Origin: CAZNNH01 sp964574335
Lineage (GTDB): Bacteria; Acidobacteriota; Vicinamibacteria; Fen-336
Reading direction: 5' to 3'
Length of the DNA: 23,680 nucleotides
NCBI GenBank assembly: GCA_964574335.1
Contig: CAZNNH010000087.1
Location: 1-23,680, forward strand
The notes under the pieces are model-generated. The model made no database searches, was not told where the DNA came from, and saw nothing but the letters and a program-made list of their open reading frames with translations. The first letter of the stretch is position 1; each line of letters starts with the position of its first letter. Shown here piece after piece: positions 13,544 through 21,601 of this stretch. Both the position numbers and the translations under genes were made by a program.

Positions 13544-16006
13544 GTGAGACCTGAGCTCGAGAAGCTGGGCGTCTTCTACCTGGGCCGCGAGTATCAGGGC
13601 GGATCCTCGGCCGAGGCGCCGCCCCTGCTCTACGAGGCCCGCGACCTGACCACCCACGCGGTGTGCCTGGGCATGACCGGCAGCGGCAAGACCGGCCTGT
13701 GCCTGGCGCTGCTCGAGGAGGCGGCCCTGGACGGGATCCCGGCCATCGCCATCGACCCCAAGGGCGACCTCGGCAACCTGCTGCTCACGTTCCCGGCCCT
13801 GCAGCCCTCCGACTTCCGCCCCTGGGTCGACGAGCAGGAGGCCTCCCGGCGCGGCCTGACGCCGGATGCCCTGGCCGCCGAGGTGGCCGAGCGCTGGCGC
13901 ACCGGGCTCCTGGAGTGGGAACAGGACGGCGCGCGTATCCAGCGTCTGCGCGACGCCGCCGACATGATCATCTACACCCCCGGCAGCGACGCCGGTGTGG
14001 GGATCTCGATGCTGCGCTCGCTGGCGGCGCCTCCCGCCCACCGGCTGGACAGCCAGGATGCCCTTCGCGAGCGGGTCACCGCCACCGTGTCGGGGCTGCT
14101 GGGCCTGCTGGGGCTGGACACCGACCCGGTGCGCAGCCGCGACCACGTGCTGGTCTCGAGCATCCTCGACGCCGCCTGGCGCCGCGGCGAGGACCTCGAC
14201 CTGACCAGCCTGATCCAGGCCATCCAGACCCCCCCGTTCGCCAAGATCGGGGTCCTGGACCTCGAGACGGTCTACCCCTCCCGCGAGCGGGCCTCGCTGG
14301 CGATGAGCTTCAACAACCTGATCGCCTCGCCGAGCTTCGGCGCCTGGATGGAGGGTGACCCCCTCGACATCCCGAGCCTGCTGTGGACCCGGGAGGGCCG
14401 GCCGCGCCTGGCGGTGGTGTCGATCGCCCACCTCTCCGAGGCGGAGCGGATGTTTTTCGTGACGCTGCTCCTCAACGAGGTGGTGGCCTGGATGCGCGGC
14501 CTTTCCGGCTCGCCCAGCCTGCGCGCCCTGGTCTACATGGACGAGGTGCTGGGCTTCCTGCCGCCCACCGCCAACCCGCCCTCGAAGCTCCCCCTCTTGA
14601 CGCTGCTCAAGCAGGCGCGCGCCTACGGCCTGGGCGTGGTGCTGGCCAGCCAGAACCCGGTGGACCTCGACTACAAGGCGCTGGCCAACGCCGGTACATG
14701 GTTCCTGGGACGGCTGCAGACCGAGCGGGACAAGGCCCGGGTCTTGGAGGGCCTGGAAGGGGCGTCATCGGCCAGCGGGGCGACCTTCGACCGATCCCAG
14801 ATCGAGGCCACCCTGGCCGGCCTCAAGAGCCGGGTCTTCCTGATGAACAACGTCCACGAGGACCAGCCGGTGCTCTTCGAGTCGCGCTGGGCCATGTCCT
14901 ACCTTCGGGGGCCGCTGACCCGGGCCCAGATCCGCATGCTGACCAAGCCGCCCGACGCGGCCACGCCCGCGTCGGGGGGAGGCGTGGCCCCGGCGGCGTC
15001 CCCATCGCCAGCACCCGAGGGCGCGACCCAGGCAGCGGCCGTTGCCGACCGCCCGGTGGTGCCGCCCGAAGCCGCCGAGCGCTTCGTCCCGGTGGCGACT
15101 CCCGCGGTGCCGAACGCCCGCCTCGAGTACCGTCCGGCCCTGGTCGGCTCTGCCGACCTGCACTTCGTCGACTCCAAGCTCTCGCTCGACCACTGGGCGG
15201 AGCGGACCTGCCTCGCCTGGCTGCGGCCCGAGACGGGCAGAGACGTCTGGGCCGAGTGCGAGACCCGCTCGGACCTGCCTCGGCGGCTCGGCACCGAGCC
15301 CGACCCGGGGGCCACCTTCGCCGAGCTGCCGGCCGCCGCCGCGCGGGCGCGCAGCTACGCGACCTGGGAGCGTTCGTTCAAGACCGCCCTCTACCGCGAC
15401 GCCACCCTCACCCTTTGGCAGTGCCCGGATCTCGACCAGGTCTCACGGCCCGGCGAGGGCCAGGCCGAGCTCCGGGTCCGGCTGCGCGAGGCCGCCCGCG
15501 AGCACCGCGACCTCGAGCTGGCACGGTTGAAGGAGCGCTACGCCCCCAAGCTGAAGCGGATGCAGGACCGCCTGGAGAGGGCCCAGGAACGCCTGGCCAG
15601 GGAGAAGTCGCAGTACAGCAGCCAGAAGGTGCACACCGCGATCTCGCTGGGGGCCACGGTGCTCGGCGCCCTGTTCGGGCGCAAGGCGAGAAGCATGGGG
15701 ACGGTCGGCCGCGTCGCCACCACCGTGCGCGGCGCCAGCCGCGCCTCCCGCGAGAAGGAGGACGTGGAGCGCGCGGAGGAATCGGTGGAGCAGCTCGAGC
15801 AGGAGCTGGCCGCGCTCGAGAAGGAGTTCCAGCGCGAGCTGGACAAGACCCGCAAGCAGCTCGAAGACGCCGAGCCGGAGCTGGTCGAGCGGCCGGTCCG
15901 GCCGCGCAAGGCCGACATCCAGGTGAAGGGCGTGGGACTCGTCTGGGTCCCCTTCTGGATCGGCGACGGCATCCTGCAGGACGCCTCGCGGAGTCTCGGC
16001 GCGTGA
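13544..16006 (+). CDS. HerA-like P-loop ATPase with C-terminal coiled coil
   Basis: The 820-residue protein has a HerA/FtsK-like (DUF87-type) ATPase core. The Walker A motif is GMTGSGKT (43-50), followed by AIAIDPKGDLGNLLL. Walker B is ALVYMDEVLGFLPP (Asp333-Glu334). Then come ASQNPVDLDYKALANAG and GRLQTERDKARVLEGL, the sensor/arginine-finger region of this class. A Pro/Ala-rich linker (about 475-520) precedes a second domain. Residues about 655-790 are strongly coiled-coil, interrupted by a Gly/Ala stretch (HTAISLGATVLGALFG) that could touch a membrane. It ends in VWVPFWIGDG. It may act on DNA or as a motor; the substrate is unknown. GTG start after GAGGGG. Its TGA overlaps the GTG of the OPT transporter. 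Confidence 0.82.
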   Translation: MRPELEKLGVFYLGREYQGGSSAEAPPLLYEARDLTTHAVCLGMTGSGKTGLCLALLEEAALDGIPAIAIDPKGDLGNLLLTFPALQPSDFRPWVDEQEASRRGLTPDALAAEVAERWRTGLLEWEQDGARIQRLRDAADMIIYTPGSDAGVGISMLRSLAAPPAHRLDSQDALRERVTATVSGLLGLLGLDTDPVRSRDHVLVSSILDAAWRRGEDLDLTSLIQAIQTPPFAKIGVLDLETVYPSRERASLAMSFNNLIASPSFGAWMEGDPLDIPSLLWTREGRPRLAVVSIAHLSEAERMFFVTLLLNEVVAWMRGLSGSPSLRALVYMDEVLGFLPPTANPPSKLPLLTLLKQARAYGLGVVLASQNPVDLDYKALANAGTWFLGRLQTERDKARVLEGLEGASSASGATFDRSQIEATLAGLKSRVFLMNNVHEDQPVLFESRWAMSYLRGPLTRAQIRMLTKPPDAATPASGGGVAPAASPSPAPEGATQAAAVADRPVVPPEAAERFVPVATPAVPNARLEYRPALVGSADLHFVDSKLSLDHWAERTCLAWLRPETGRDVWAECETRSDLPRRLGTEPDPGATFAELPAAAARARSYATWERSFKTALYRDATLTLWQCPDLDQVSRPGEGQAELRVRLREAAREHRDLELARLKERYAPKLKRMQDRLERAQERLAREKSQYSSQKVHTAISLGATVLGALFGRKARSMGTVGRVATTVRGASRASREKEDVERAEESVEQLEQELAALEKEFQRELDKTRKQLEDAEPELVERPVRPRKADIQVKGVGLVWVPFWIGDGILQDASRSLGA

Positions 16007-17952
16007 CGTCGTCCACCCCGCTCCCAGAGGCCTCGGCACGCGAGCTCACCCTCCGGGCCGTGGTGGCCGGGATCGTGTTCGGCGTGGTGTTCGGCGCCGC
16101 CAACGCCTACCTGGGTCTGCGGGTGGGGTTGACGGTGGCGACGTCGATCCCCATCTCGGTGCTGACGGTGGCGCTGTTCCGGGCACTGCGAGTGCGCGGG
16201 GACGTGATCCTGGAGGCCAACATCTCGCAGACCGTGGGCTCGGCCAGCTCCTCGCTCGCCTCGGGAACCATCTTCACCATCCCGGCCCTCTTCCTGTGGG
16301 GCCTGGCGCCGCCTTTGTGGCAGGTGGCGACGCTGGCCTTCCTCGGCGGCATCCTGGGGATCGCGGCGATGGTGCCGCTGCGCCGCCTCCTGATCGTGCG
16401 CAGCGCCGGTGAGCTCCCCTACCCCGAGGGGACCGCTTGCGCCGAGGTGCTGAGGGCGACGGTGGCCTCCGCGCCCGGAGGACGCTTCATCTTCTACGGC
16501 CTGGCCGTCGGCGCCGCCATCAAGCTGGCGCTGGGCGGCTTCTCGCTGATCCCTTCCTCGCTCCACCTGTCGCTCGGCTTCCTGCCCAAGGCGGAGCTGG
16601 CCCTGGAGCTGGCTCCGGCGCTTCTCGGTGTGGGCTACATCCTCGGCTACCGCCAGTCGGCGGTGATGGTGTCCGGCAGCCTGGTCTCGTCGCTGGCCCT
16701 CATCCCGCTGATCGCCCACGTCGGGCACGGCCTGCCCTCGCCGCTGTTCCCCGAGGTGGACCGGACCATCGCCGAGATGTCGGCGGGCCAGATCTGGTCG
16801 CGCTACGTCCGCTACATCGGCGCCGGTGCGGTGGCCGCGGCCGGGATCGTGACCGTGGTGCGGGCCCTGCCCACCATGTACCAGTCGCTGCTGGCCGTGC
16901 TCAAAGGGATCCGGGCCGAGCATGCCGCCGGTGGCGGCGAGCGCGCCGTGGAGCGCACCGACCGCGACCTCCCCGGCCTGGTGGTGCTGGGGGTGCCGCT
17001 TCTGGTGGTGGTCACCTTGGTGGCCACGCCGGATCTCCTGGCCGGCGAGATGGCCTTCGTGCCGCGGCTGGTGGCGGCGCTGGGCGTGGCCGTGTTCGGC
17101 GTCCTGTTCGTGGTGGTCTCCTCCCGGATCGTGGGCCTGATCGGCGTCTCCTCCAACCCCACCTCGGGGATGACGCTGGTGACGCTGCTCGGGGTGGCCC
17201 TGATCTTCGTCCTCTGCGGCTGGACCGACCCCTCGGCGCGGGCCGCGATCCTGACCGTCGGCACCGTGGTCTGCATCGCCGCCTCCAAGGCCGGCGACAT
17301 CTCGCAGGACCTCAAGACCGGCTTCCTGGTCGGGGCCACCCCGGCCCGCCAGCAGGCCAGCCAGTTCCTCGGCGCGGCGTTCGCCTGCTGGGCGGTGGCG
17401 GGGACCGTGTTCCTGCTCGGCAAGGCCTTCACCTTCGGCTCGGAGGCGCTGCCGGCACCGCAGGCCACCCTGATGAAGACAGTAATCGAGGGGGTCCTGA
17501 CCGGGGCCCTGCCTTGGGGGCTGGTGGGCAGCGGGGCTTCGTTCGCCGCCTGCGGGATGCTGGCGGGCCTGCCGGGGTTGCCCTTCGCGGTGGGCCTCTA
17601 CCTCCCCCTCGCCAGCCTGATGCCCATCTACGTCGGCGGGGTGGTCCGCAGCCTGGTCGACCGCCAGCGGGAGGCCTCGACCGGCGGCAGCGACAAAGGC
17701 GTGCTGGCGGCATCCGGCCTGATCGCGGGCGAGGGGCTGGCGGGGGTGACGGTGGCGGCGGTGGTGGCCGCGATGTCCGGGTGGCCCGACGCCGGCTGGG
17801 CCCGGCAGCTCACCGAGTGGCGCTTCGCGGCCGTCAACCAGCCCCACCTGGCCGGGCCGGCCGCGGCCGTTCTCGGCTGTGCCCTGGCGCTGGGGGTCTG
17901 CGCCCTGCTTTATTGGGCGGCACGGTCCTCGGCATCCACGCAGGAGGCCTGA
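16003..17952 (+). CDS. OPT-family oligopeptide transporter
   Basis: The 649-residue protein is almost wholly membrane helices (about 14-16) and carries OPT-family landmarks: GAANAYLGLRVGLTVATSIP near the N-terminus, EANISQTVGSASSSLASGTIFTIPAL, and LPYPEGTACAEVL. These transporters bring in small peptides or metal-chelate compounds using the proton gradient. The GTG start shares bases with the upstream TGA (GTGA), so translation is coupled to the HerA-like ATPase. That ATPase is not an ABC subunit, and OPT proteins do not need one, so the pairing is unexplained. The C-terminus is LYWAARSSASTQEA. Confidence 0.9.
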   Translation: MTSSTPLPEASARELTLRAVVAGIVFGVVFGAANAYLGLRVGLTVATSIPISVLTVALFRALRVRGDVILEANISQTVGSASSSLASGTIFTIPALFLWGLAPPLWQVATLAFLGGILGIAAMVPLRRLLIVRSAGELPYPEGTACAEVLRATVASAPGGRFIFYGLAVGAAIKLALGGFSLIPSSLHLSLGFLPKAELALELAPALLGVGYILGYRQSAVMVSGSLVSSLALIPLIAHVGHGLPSPLFPEVDRTIAEMSAGQIWSRYVRYIGAGAVAAAGIVTVVRALPTMYQSLLAVLKGIRAEHAAGGGERAVERTDRDLPGLVVLGVPLLVVVTLVATPDLLAGEMAFVPRLVAALGVAVFGVLFVVVSSRIVGLIGVSSNPTSGMTLVTLLGVALIFVLCGWTDPSARAAILTVGTVVCIAASKAGDISQDLKTGFLVGATPARQQASQFLGAAFACWAVAGTVFLLGKAFTFGSEALPAPQATLMKTVIEGVLTGALPWGLVGSGASFAACGMLAGLPGLPFAVGLYLPLASLMPIYVGGVVRSLVDRQREASTGGSDKGVLAASGLIAGEGLAGVTVAAVVAAMSGWPDAGWARQLTEWRFAAVNQPHLAGPAAAVLGCALALGVCALLYWAARSSASTQEA

Positions 17953-17973
17953 AGCCGGCTCCGGGCCCCGGGC

Positions 17974-18004
17974 TTGACCCCTGCGCCCGTGGTGAAGGTA
18001 AATA
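17974..18004 (+). promoter_or_regulatory. Candidate promoter for the FabH-like gene
   Basis: TTGACC (17974-17979) and TAAATA (17999-18004) are 19 bases apart. The AT-rich TAAATAAGTCTTTTG stretch is striking in this GC-rich sequence. The spacer is longer than ideal. The fabH-like ATG lies 61 bases downstream. Confidence 0.35.
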
Positions 18005-18065
18005 AGTCTTTTGCCCGACCGGCGTCCGTCCCCGCCGCCTCGGGACCCGAAAGGACCGGCCCCGC

Positions 18066-19091
18066 ATGATCCAGCACCTGGCCCACCCTCACCACCGGCG
18101 CGCACGGATCTCGTCTCTCGGCGTCTACGTCCCGGAGAGGGTGCTGACCAACGCCGACCTCGAGCAGCGGGTCGACACCAACGACGAGTGGATCCGCACC
18201 CGAACCGGGATCCGCGAGCGCCACGTGGTGGAGCCCGGCACCCCCTCGAGCGAGCTGGCGCTCGAGGCCTGCCGGCGCGCCCTCCAGCGCCGCGACCTGC
18301 CCGCCGCCGAGGTCGACCTGATCATCGTGGCCACGGTCACCCCCGACACGATGTTCCCGTCCACCGCCTGCGTCCTGCAGCACAAGCTGAAGGCGACGCG
18401 CGCCTGGGGCTTCGACGTCTCGGCGGCCTGCTCCGGGTTCCTGTACGCGCTAACGCTGGGGGCCCAGTTCATCCAGAGCGGGACCCACGCCCGGGTGCTG
18501 GTGGTGGGCGTGGACGTGATGTCCTCGATCATCAACTACCAGGACCGGACCACCTGCGTCCTCTTCGGCGACGGCGCCGGCGCCGCCCTCTTGGAGCCTT
18601 CCAAGGACGAGACCGGGATCCTCGACTTCTACCACGAGGTGGACGGCTCGGGCGGCCCCAACCTGCGGATGCCGGCCGGCGGCAGCGCCTGCCCCGCCTC
18701 TCACGAGACCGTCGACAAGCGCCTGCACTTCGTCCACCAGGAGGGGGCCCAGGTCTTCAAGTACGCCGTGCGCAAGATGGCCGAGGTCACCGAGACGGTG
18801 CTCCACCGGAACGCCTACAGCCCCGACGACCTCGACCTGTTCGTGGCCCACCAGGCGAACCTGCGCATCATCGAAGCCACCCAGGAGCGGCTGGGGCTCC
18901 CCGAGGAGAAGGTGGTCAAGAACATCCAGGACTACGGCAACACCACCGCGGCGACGGTGCCGCTGGCGCTGGCCACCGCCCTCGACCAGCGACGTCTCGC
19001 CGACAACCACCTGGTGGCGCTGGCCGCGGTGGGAGCCGGGTACACGGTCGGCTCCCTGCTGCTGCGCTGGTCGGCCTTCGACTGGAGCTGA
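18066..19091 (+). CDS. fabH: 3-oxoacyl-ACP synthase III (FabH-type)
   Basis: The 341-residue thiolase-fold enzyme condenses an acyl-CoA primer with malonyl-ACP to start fatty acid synthesis. The catalytic triad is visible: Cys122 in SAACSGFLYAL, His262 in VAHQANLRII and Asn292 in YGNTTAAT. The N-terminal block TNDEWIRTRTGIRERH and the CoA-site GDGAGAALLEP are typical. It stands alone, without fabD, fabG or acpP nearby, so it could be a second copy or feed a specialised product; the symbol is given on the family match. About 13 residues precede the usual start of the fold. AAAGGA lies ten bases upstream of the ATG. Confidence 0.9.
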   Translation: MIQHLAHPHHRRARISSLGVYVPERVLTNADLEQRVDTNDEWIRTRTGIRERHVVEPGTPSSELALEACRRALQRRDLPAAEVDLIIVATVTPDTMFPSTACVLQHKLKATRAWGFDVSAACSGFLYALTLGAQFIQSGTHARVLVVGVDVMSSIINYQDRTTCVLFGDGAGAALLEPSKDETGILDFYHEVDGSGGPNLRMPAGGSACPASHETVDKRLHFVHQEGAQVFKYAVRKMAEVTETVLHRNAYSPDDLDLFVAHQANLRIIEATQERLGLPEEKVVKNIQDYGNTTAATVPLALATALDQRRLADNHLVALAAVGAGYTVGSLLLRWSAFDWS

Positions 19092-19092
19092 G

Positions 19093-19124
19093 ACCCGCGC
19101 CCGCCGCCTCGTCGGCGCTCGGGT
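19093..19124. terminator. Hairpin between convergent fabH and uspA genes
   Basis: ACCCG at 19093-19097 pairs with CGGGT at 19120-19124, and the inner GCCG/CGGC pair closes a six-base loop. It lies just after the fabH stop and before the end of the leftward UspA gene. There is no T-run. Confidence 0.4.
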
Positions 19125-19160
19125 AGTAATCCACCGACACCCGATGGTCCAGGAGTCCTC

Positions 19161-19628
19161 TCAGCCCTCGTCCACGAACTCGTGCTCGGTGAGCCGCGTG
19201 GTGAGCACCGGGCAGGGGCCGTTGCGCACCACCCGCTCGGTGGTCGACCCGAACAGGGCCTTGTCGAGCAGTCCCTTGCCGTGGGTGCCCAGCACGATCA
19301 TGTCCACCGTCTCGTCGCGGGCCACCCGGACGATCTCGGCCGACGGCTTGCCCTGTACCAGCAGCTCTCGGACCGAGCTCACCTTCTCCCGTGCCTCGCC
19401 GGCGAGCTTGGAGAGCTCGCCGCGGGCGTAGCCGGCGATCTCCTCGAACACCTCGGCCATCGGCACCGGGAACAGGTCGCTGGCATAGCCCACCGCCATC
19501 GTCTCCACGACGTGGAGCAGGATCAGCTCGGCCTCGTACTCGCGGGCGAAGGAGATCCCATACGTCAGCGCGTGGCGGGCGCTCTCCGAGAAATCCGTCG
19601 GAACGAGGATCCTCTTGAGCTTGATCAT
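19161..19628 (-). CDS. Universal stress protein, UspA family
   Basis: The 155-residue single-domain Usp begins MIKLKRILVPTDFSESARHA. It carries the ATP-binding pattern G-x2-G-x9-G-(S/T) as GTHGKGLLDKALFGST near the C-terminus, followed by VVRNGPCPVLTTR. It is therefore probably an ATP-binding Usp. Such proteins accumulate under starvation or stress in the cytoplasm. The frame is open further upstream, but the fold begins at this ATG, which has GGGGGCG just upstream. It has its own extended -10 element at 19720-19712 and is convergent with fabH. Confidence 0.92.
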   Translation of the reverse strand: MIKLKRILVPTDFSESARHALTYGISFAREYEAELILLHVVETMAVGYASDLFPVPMAEVFEEIAGYARGELSKLAGEAREKVSSVRELLVQGKPSAEIVRVARDETVDMIVLGTHGKGLLDKALFGSTTERVVRNGPCPVLTTRLTEHEFVDEG

Positions 19629-19711
19629 CTCGCCCCCGGCCTTGGGGCGCCGAGCAGGAAGGACACCGCCTCCACCGAGGCGGCCACGCTGGCGCCACAC
19701 CGGCCGATTCG

Positions 19712-19720
19712 ATTCTAGCA
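19712..19720 (-). promoter_or_regulatory. Extended -10 promoter for uspA
   Basis: The minus strand reads TGCTAGAAT, the best extended -10 in the window. The ATG at 19628 is about 78 bases downstream of the expected transcript start. Confidence 0.5.
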
Positions 19721-19732
19721 AAGCCAAACCCC

Positions 19733-19869
19733 GGGGGACACGATCCGGGTTTCGTGTCCCAGGTCGGGAAACCCGGTCATGTCCCCAGGGACGGCAGCAG
19801 GCCAGATCCCTTTCGGGGGACACGATCCGGGTTTCGTGTCCCAGGTCGGGGAAACCCGGTCATGTCCCC
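19733..19869. repeat. Duplicated palindromic repeat (two 54/55-bp copies)
   Basis: Copies at 19733-19786 and 19815-19869 differ by one inserted G and are separated by 28 bases. Each contains GGGACACG, a ten-base loop and CGTGTCCC. Its end (GAAACCCGGTCATGTCCCC) is an imperfect inverse of its start (GGGGACACGATCCGGGTTTC), so each unit can fold in two ways. Such elements are typical of dispersed intergenic repeats in GC-rich genomes. The pair sits between the divergent uspA gene and the PP0621-like gene; the second copy ends 11 bases before that gene's ATG. Confidence 0.8.
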
Positions 19870-19880
19870 ATCTTCGTTGT

Positions 19881-20159
19881 ATGCTGTCTGCAGTGAGCTT
19901 CCTGATCAACCTGCTCCGGGTCGTCGTTGTCTTGTTCGTGGTGCGCGTGGTGCTGCACACCCTGGCGGCCTTGTTCCGCAAGCCGGGGGCCACGCCGCGA
20001 CAGCGCGCGCTGGGCGAGGAGATGGTCCGCGACCGGGTGTGCAACACCTTCCTGCCCAGGGCGCGCGCCCTGCGGGAGGTGATGGGCGGGGAGGAGCGCT
20101 ACTTCTGCTCCACCGCTTGCCGAGATCGGGCCCGGGACCAGCTCAAGCGGGCTTCTTGA
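19881..20159 (+). CDS. Small membrane protein with a zinc-ribbon-like tail (PP0621-like)
   Basis: The 92-residue protein has one membrane helix (about 5-30, FLINLLRVVVVLFVVRVVLHTL). Then comes a cytoplasmic tail with EEMVRDRVCNTFLPRARAL and YFCSTACRDRA, a pattern like PP0621/YHS-type small zinc-binding proteins with C-x(n)-C-x3-C. The function is not established. A GTG at 19893 could be the true start: TATGCT at 19880-19885 would place transcription near it. The next gene starts ten bases after the stop, so the gene may be co-transcribed with the aldolase and shell genes. Confidence 0.65.
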   Translation: MLSAVSFLINLLRVVVVLFVVRVVLHTLAALFRKPGATPRQRALGEEMVRDRVCNTFLPRARALREVMGGEERYFCSTACRDRARDQLKRAS

Positions 20160-20169
20160 GACCGGGCCG

Positions 20170-20940
20170 GTGAGCGAAGCCACTATCCGCGAGCGGATCG
20201 TCGAGATCGGGCGTCGCCTCTACGCCCGGGGGTTGATCGCGGCCAACGAGGGGAACCTCTCGGTCCGCGACGGCACCCGGCTGTTCGTCACCCCGGCCGG
20301 CGCCTGCAAGGGCTACCTGACGCCGGACATGATCGTCGAGGCGGACCTCGAAGGGCGCGCGCGGGACAGCTCCCAGCGGGTCTCCTCCGAGACCCGGATG
20401 CACGTGGCCATCTACGCCCGGCGTCGCGACGTGTCGGCCGTCGTCCACGCCCACCCGCCCACCGCCACCGGCTTCGCGGCGGCCGGGATCGCCCTCGACC
20501 GGCCCCTGATCGCCGAGGCGGTGCTCACCCTGGGCACGGTCCCGGTGGTCCCTTTCGGCATGCCCACCACCGGGGAGCTGGCCAGCCGGGTGGCAGCCGC
20601 GATCTGCGACGCCCACGCGCTGCTGATGGCCAACCACGGGGCGCTGGCCGTGGGCGAGACCCTGGACCGGGCCTGGGAACGGATGGAGACGCTGGAGCAG
20701 CTCGCCCGGGTCACGCTGACCACCCGCCTGCTGGGCCAGGGCAGCCCGCTGGGCCCGGCCGAGGTGGAACGGCTGCTGGCGGAGAGGGCGGCCGCCGGCT
20801 ATCCGCCGCCCCGCTGCGAGGAGTGTCCGGCGCGCCCGGAAGCGATGCTGGAGTCGTCCGGAAACGACAAGCTGGTGCTCTCCCGCGCCGAGTTGGCGCG
20901 CCTGGTGCGGGAGGCCGTGGAGCGCCTGGCCGTCCCTTGA
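20170..20940 (+). CDS. Class II aldolase with a possible BMC-targeting tail
   Basis: The 256-residue product is a class II aldolase/adducin protein of the fuculose-phosphate aldolase type. It uses a divalent metal to cleave sugar phosphates to a three-carbon phosphate and an aldehyde. Visible features are NEGNLSVR, the catalytic Glu74 in SSETRMH, and metal ligands His93 and His95 in HAHPP and His156 in ANHGAL. The core ends near residue 200. A tail follows with a CEEC motif in a Pro-rich linker and an amphipathic helix, LVLSRAELARLVREAVERLA (235-254), resembling the encapsulation peptides of BMC enzymes. It would thus be a lumen enzyme of the shell encoded just downstream. GTG start with a weak ribosome site. 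Confidence 0.85.
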   Translation: MSEATIRERIVEIGRRLYARGLIAANEGNLSVRDGTRLFVTPAGACKGYLTPDMIVEADLEGRARDSSQRVSSETRMHVAIYARRRDVSAVVHAHPPTATGFAAAGIALDRPLIAEAVLTLGTVPVVPFGMPTTGELASRVAAAICDAHALLMANHGALAVGETLDRAWERMETLEQLARVTLTTRLLGQGSPLGPAEVERLLAERAAAGYPPPRCEECPARPEAMLESSGNDKLVLSRAELARLVREAVERLAVP

Positions 20941-21032
20941 CTAACGTCGCCACCGGGTTCAAAGTCAGGTACCCGACAGCCGGTCTTGCATTGTGAGCCG
21001 GGCGACCTGCGGGGCCTTTCTCAGGAGGCAGC

Positions 21033-21320
21033 ATGGGTGAAGCACTGGGGATGATCGAGACACGGGGCCTGGTCGCCCTGATCGAGGCGTCCGACGCGAT
21101 GGTGAAGGCCGCCAAGGTCACGCTCGTCGGGTACGAGAAGATCGGGTCGGGGTACGTGACCGCCCTGGTCCGCGGCGACGTGGCCGCCGTCAAGGCCGCC
21201 ACCGACGCCGGAGCCGCCGCGGCCCGCCGGGTCGGCGAGCTGATCTCCGTCCACGTGATCCCGCGCCCGCACTCGAACCTCGAGGACGTCCTGCCGATCG
21301 GCAAGGCCGCGACCAAGTAG
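21033..21320 (+). CDS. BMC-domain shell hexamer protein (BMC-H)
   Basis: The 95-residue single-BMC-domain protein forms the hexameric tiles of microcompartment facets. Family features are MIETRGLVALIEASDAMVKAA, the pore loop KIGSGYVT (GSG at 38-40), the edge lysine Lys25 in DAMVKAA and VIPRPHSNLEDVLP with Arg78. The GSG pore matches the PduA/EutM type, which suggests a small polar substrate. AGGAGG lies four bases before the ATG, the strongest ribosome site in this region, consistent with the high amount of hexamer needed. It follows the aldolase gene after a 92-base gap. Confidence 0.95.
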   Translation: MGEALGMIETRGLVALIEASDAMVKAAKVTLVGYEKIGSGYVTALVRGDVAAVKAATDAGAAAARRVGELISVHVIPRPHSNLEDVLPIGKAATK

Positions 21321-21328
21321 CCCTTCCG

Positions 21329-21601
21329 ATGATCCTGGGTCGGGTGGTGGGCACCGTGGTGTCCACCCGCAAGGACGAGAAGCTGGTCGGCGCCAAGCTC
21401 TTGGTGGTGCAGCCGATCGATCCGCACGGCCAGGACGAGCCCGGCTACGTGGTGGCGGTGGACACGGTGGACGCCGGCGAACACGACCGGGTGCTGGTAG
21501 TGAGCGGCTCCTCGGCCCGGATGGCCTCCGGGCTCCAGGACCGGCCGGTGGACGCCGCGATCATCGGCGTCGTCGACGTGGTCGAGGTGAAGGGACGGTG
21601 A
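21329..21601 (+). CDS. BMC vertex pentamer protein 1 (EutN/CcmL family)
   Basis: The 90-residue protein is a BMC-P pentamer (EutN/CcmL fold) that caps shell vertices. It begins MILGRVVGTVVSTRKDEKLVGAK, with the conserved LVVQP and VAVDTVDAGEHDRVLVVSGSSAR and ends AIIGVVDVVEV. It starts eight bases after the hexamer gene. Its TGA overlaps the GTG of the second pentamer gene (GTGA). Confidence 0.95.
   Translation: MILGRVVGTVVSTRKDEKLVGAKLLVVQPIDPHGQDEPGYVVAVDTVDAGEHDRVLVVSGSSARMASGLQDRPVDAAIIGVVDVVEVKGR

Noticed and set aside
15538..18105. Long minus-strand open frame opposite the OPT transporter
   Set aside because: It is rich in Gly, His, Gln and Arg without domains and lies opposite a clear transporter; it is an artefact of high GC.
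20945..20995. GGTTCAAA stretch resembling a tRNA T-arm
   Set aside because: No acceptor, D or anticodon stems can be built around it.
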